This document shows positions 6,186 to 7,217 of a DNA stretch of 7,217 bases, piece after piece. Made by a program: the position numbers and the translations under genes. Origin of the DNA: Ruminococcaceae bacterium UBA6842 (GTDB lineage: Bacteria > Bacillota > Clostridia > Oscillospirales > Acutalibacteraceae); assembly GCA_002451855.1 (NCBI GenBank), contig DKDS01000017.1:201-7417 (forward strand), read 5' to 3'. Below the pieces are notes generated by a model that had not been told where the DNA came from, did no database searches, and saw only the letters and a list, made by a program, of their open reading frames with translations. Every line of letters begins with the position of its first letter. The stretch's first letter is position 1.

Positions 6186-6759
6186 CACGGCGATTGCTTC
6201 CATACTTCTGGCGGCAATTCTTACAAACAATATGGTATTGTCGAAATTCCTCGGAATATGTCCGTTTTTGGGCGTTTCCAAAAAAACCGAAACCGCATTT
6301 TCAATGAGCATTGCGGTAACGCTTGTAATGGTGGTCTCAACTGCCGTAACGTGGCCTATTTATCATTTTATCTTAGCGCCCGATTACACATATCTTGAAA
6401 CGATAGTATTTATACTTGTTATAGCCGCAATAGTTCAGCTTATAGAAATTGTGCTTAAAAGATACATAAAACCGATTTATAATGCGCTTGGCATATATCT
6501 GCCGCTTATTACCACAAACTGCGCCGTACTCGGTATAACAATGCTGAACATTACAAACGGGCTGAGTTTTGTTCAGTCTCTTTTCAACGCATTGGGCGCG
6601 GGTCTTGGGTTTATGCTTGCAATGCTTTTGTTTTCGGGCGTTCGGGAAAGACTTGAAACTGCCGATATACCCGAATTTTTAAAGGGCTTGCCCATAACCC
6701 TTATTGCGGCGTCGCTCGTTTCGCTTTCGTTTTTGGGCTTTGCGGGAATAGGGGGTTAA
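6175..6759 (+). CDS. rnfA: Rnf complex subunit RnfA (membrane core subunit, RsxA/NqrE family)
   Basis: RnfA is the 194-residue partner of RnfE in the membrane core, homologous to NqrE, with six predicted helices (about 5-27, 40-60, 74-93, 104-122, 132-153 and 170-190). Signatures are LTNNMVLSKFLGICPFLGVS (16-35) and ALGIYLPLITTNC (104-116). Cys29 and Cys116 are the expected iron ligands, completing the four-cysteine set with RnfE Cys27 and Cys110. The uncharged N-terminus MNSNTAIAS and the charged loop SKKTE (35-39) suggest the opposite membrane orientation to RnfE, as known for this pair. The start is supported by AAAGGAGG (6158-6165), nine bases upstream and inside rnfE, and overlaps the rnfE end by eleven bases. 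The length is normal and no key residue is missing. Four bases separate its TAA from rnfB. Confidence 0.97.
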   Translation: MNSNTAIASILLAAILTNNMVLSKFLGICPFLGVSKKTETAFSMSIAVTLVMVVSTAVTWPIYHFILAPDYTYLETIVFILVIAAIVQLIEIVLKRYIKPIYNALGIYLPLITTNCAVLGITMLNITNGLSFVQSLFNALGAGLGFMLAMLLFSGVRERLETADIPEFLKGLPITLIAASLVSLSFLGFAGIGG

Positions 6760-6763
6760 GCGT

Positions 6764-7217
6764 ATGGAAATACTTATACCCGTTATAATAGTGGCTGTGA
6801 TAGGCTTGATTGCGGGCGTCGGACTTTCGCTTGCCTCAAAATTTATGGCTGTTCCCGTGGATGAAAAGCAGGTTAAAATAAGGGAGGCGCTGCCGGGCGC
6901 TAATTGCGGAGCGTGCGGCTATTCGGGATGTGACGGCTACGCCGCCGCCTTAGCGGCAGGCGAGGCTGAACCTGATAAATGCGCCCCCGGCGGAGACGCT
7001 GCCGCAGGCGCTATTGCCGAAATACTGGGCGTTGAGGTTAAAAGCGAGGCTAAAATTGCGTTTATTGCCTGTAACGGTACTCCCGAGGGCGTAAGAACAA
7101 AATACGCGTATTCAGGTATACAAAGCTGTGTCGCCGCAAACGGGCTGAGCGGCGGACCGCTTGGCTGTGAATACGGCTGTATAGGCTTCGGGGATTGCTT
7201 TAAGGCGTGCGGCTTCG
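6764..7217 (+). CDS. rnfB: Rnf complex subunit RnfB (ferredoxin-facing Fe-S subunit), 3' truncated by the window
   Basis: RnfB is the membrane-anchored iron-sulfur subunit thought to accept electrons from reduced ferredoxin. The frame runs open from ATG 6764 to the window end, giving 151 residues. An N-terminal hydrophobic anchor (about 3-26) is followed by KIREALPGANCGACGYSGCD (38-57), the diagnostic 4Fe-4S motif with Cys48, Cys51, Cys56 and Cys73. Further cysteines follow at 103 and 122, then the start of a conserved cluster region with Cys135, Cys139, Cys145 and Cys149. Clostridial RnfB proteins continue with ferredoxin-like CxxCxxCxxxCP motifs; these would lie past the edge, so their number cannot be given. 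The start is four bases after the rnfA stop, with AGGGGG (6750-6755) eight bases upstream as a plausible ribosome binding site. Last place in the operon matches the rnfCDGEAB order. Confidence 0.96.
   Translation, partial: MEILIPVIIVAVIGLIAGVGLSLASKFMAVPVDEKQVKIREALPGANCGACGYSGCDGYAAALAAGEAEPDKCAPGGDAAAGAIAEILGVEVKSEAKIAFIACNGTPEGVRTKYAYSGIQSCVAANGLSGGPLGCEYGCIGFGDCFKACGF

Noticed and set aside
5516..6217. Long open frame on the minus strand (233 codons) opposite rnfE
   Set aside because: It mirrors rnfE almost end to end, has no recognisable domain, and is explained by the codon usage of the real gene on the other strand.

Overview
The window looks like chromosomal DNA from an anaerobic Firmicute, most likely a clostridial or gut-type lineage. 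I infer this from the rnfCDGEAB gene order (the clostridial/acetogen arrangement), the single-chain class II glycyl-tRNA synthetase, the strong AGGAGG-type ribosome binding sites, and frequent ATA isoleucine codons at moderate GC. No 16S gene or other taxonomic marker is present, so the genus cannot be named. All supported genes are on the + strand and are tightly packed; I see no mobile element, CRISPR array, tRNA or rRNA.

Layout. (1) Bases 1-726 encode the C-terminal half of glycyl-tRNA synthetase (catalytic-core end plus anticodon-binding domain), cut by the left edge. (2) Only 15 bases later, at 742-2502, is a sodium/phosphate cotransporter-family protein with a cytoplasmic PhoU-like tail, probably on the same transcript. 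(3) A 132-base gap (2503-2634) holds a Rho-independent terminator, a good sigma-A-type promoter, and the ribosome binding site of the next gene. (4) From 2635 to the right edge runs an Rnf operon in the order rnfC, rnfD, rnfG, rnfE, rnfA, rnfB, with the last gene cut by the window.

How the genes work together. Rnf is a membrane complex that couples electron transfer between reduced ferredoxin and NAD+ to Na+ or H+ translocation. The full expected cofactor set is visible: the RnfB Fe-S motif, four cysteines shared by RnfA and RnfE in the membrane core, covalent-FMN motifs in RnfD and RnfG, and the two 4Fe-4S motifs plus the NADH/FMN fold in RnfC. Start and stop codons overlap at C/D, D/G, G/E and E/A, which favours translational coupling and balanced subunit output. 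The upstream Na+/phosphate transporter could use a sodium gradient made by Rnf, but the terminator and separate promoter argue that the two units are expressed independently.

Novelty. This is a recognisable energy-conservation locus, not an undescribed system. The points most worth a second look are a cysteine-rich C-terminal tail on RnfE, a Ser-for-Gly change in the RnfD flavinylation motif, and short palindromes in the rnf promoter and leader.
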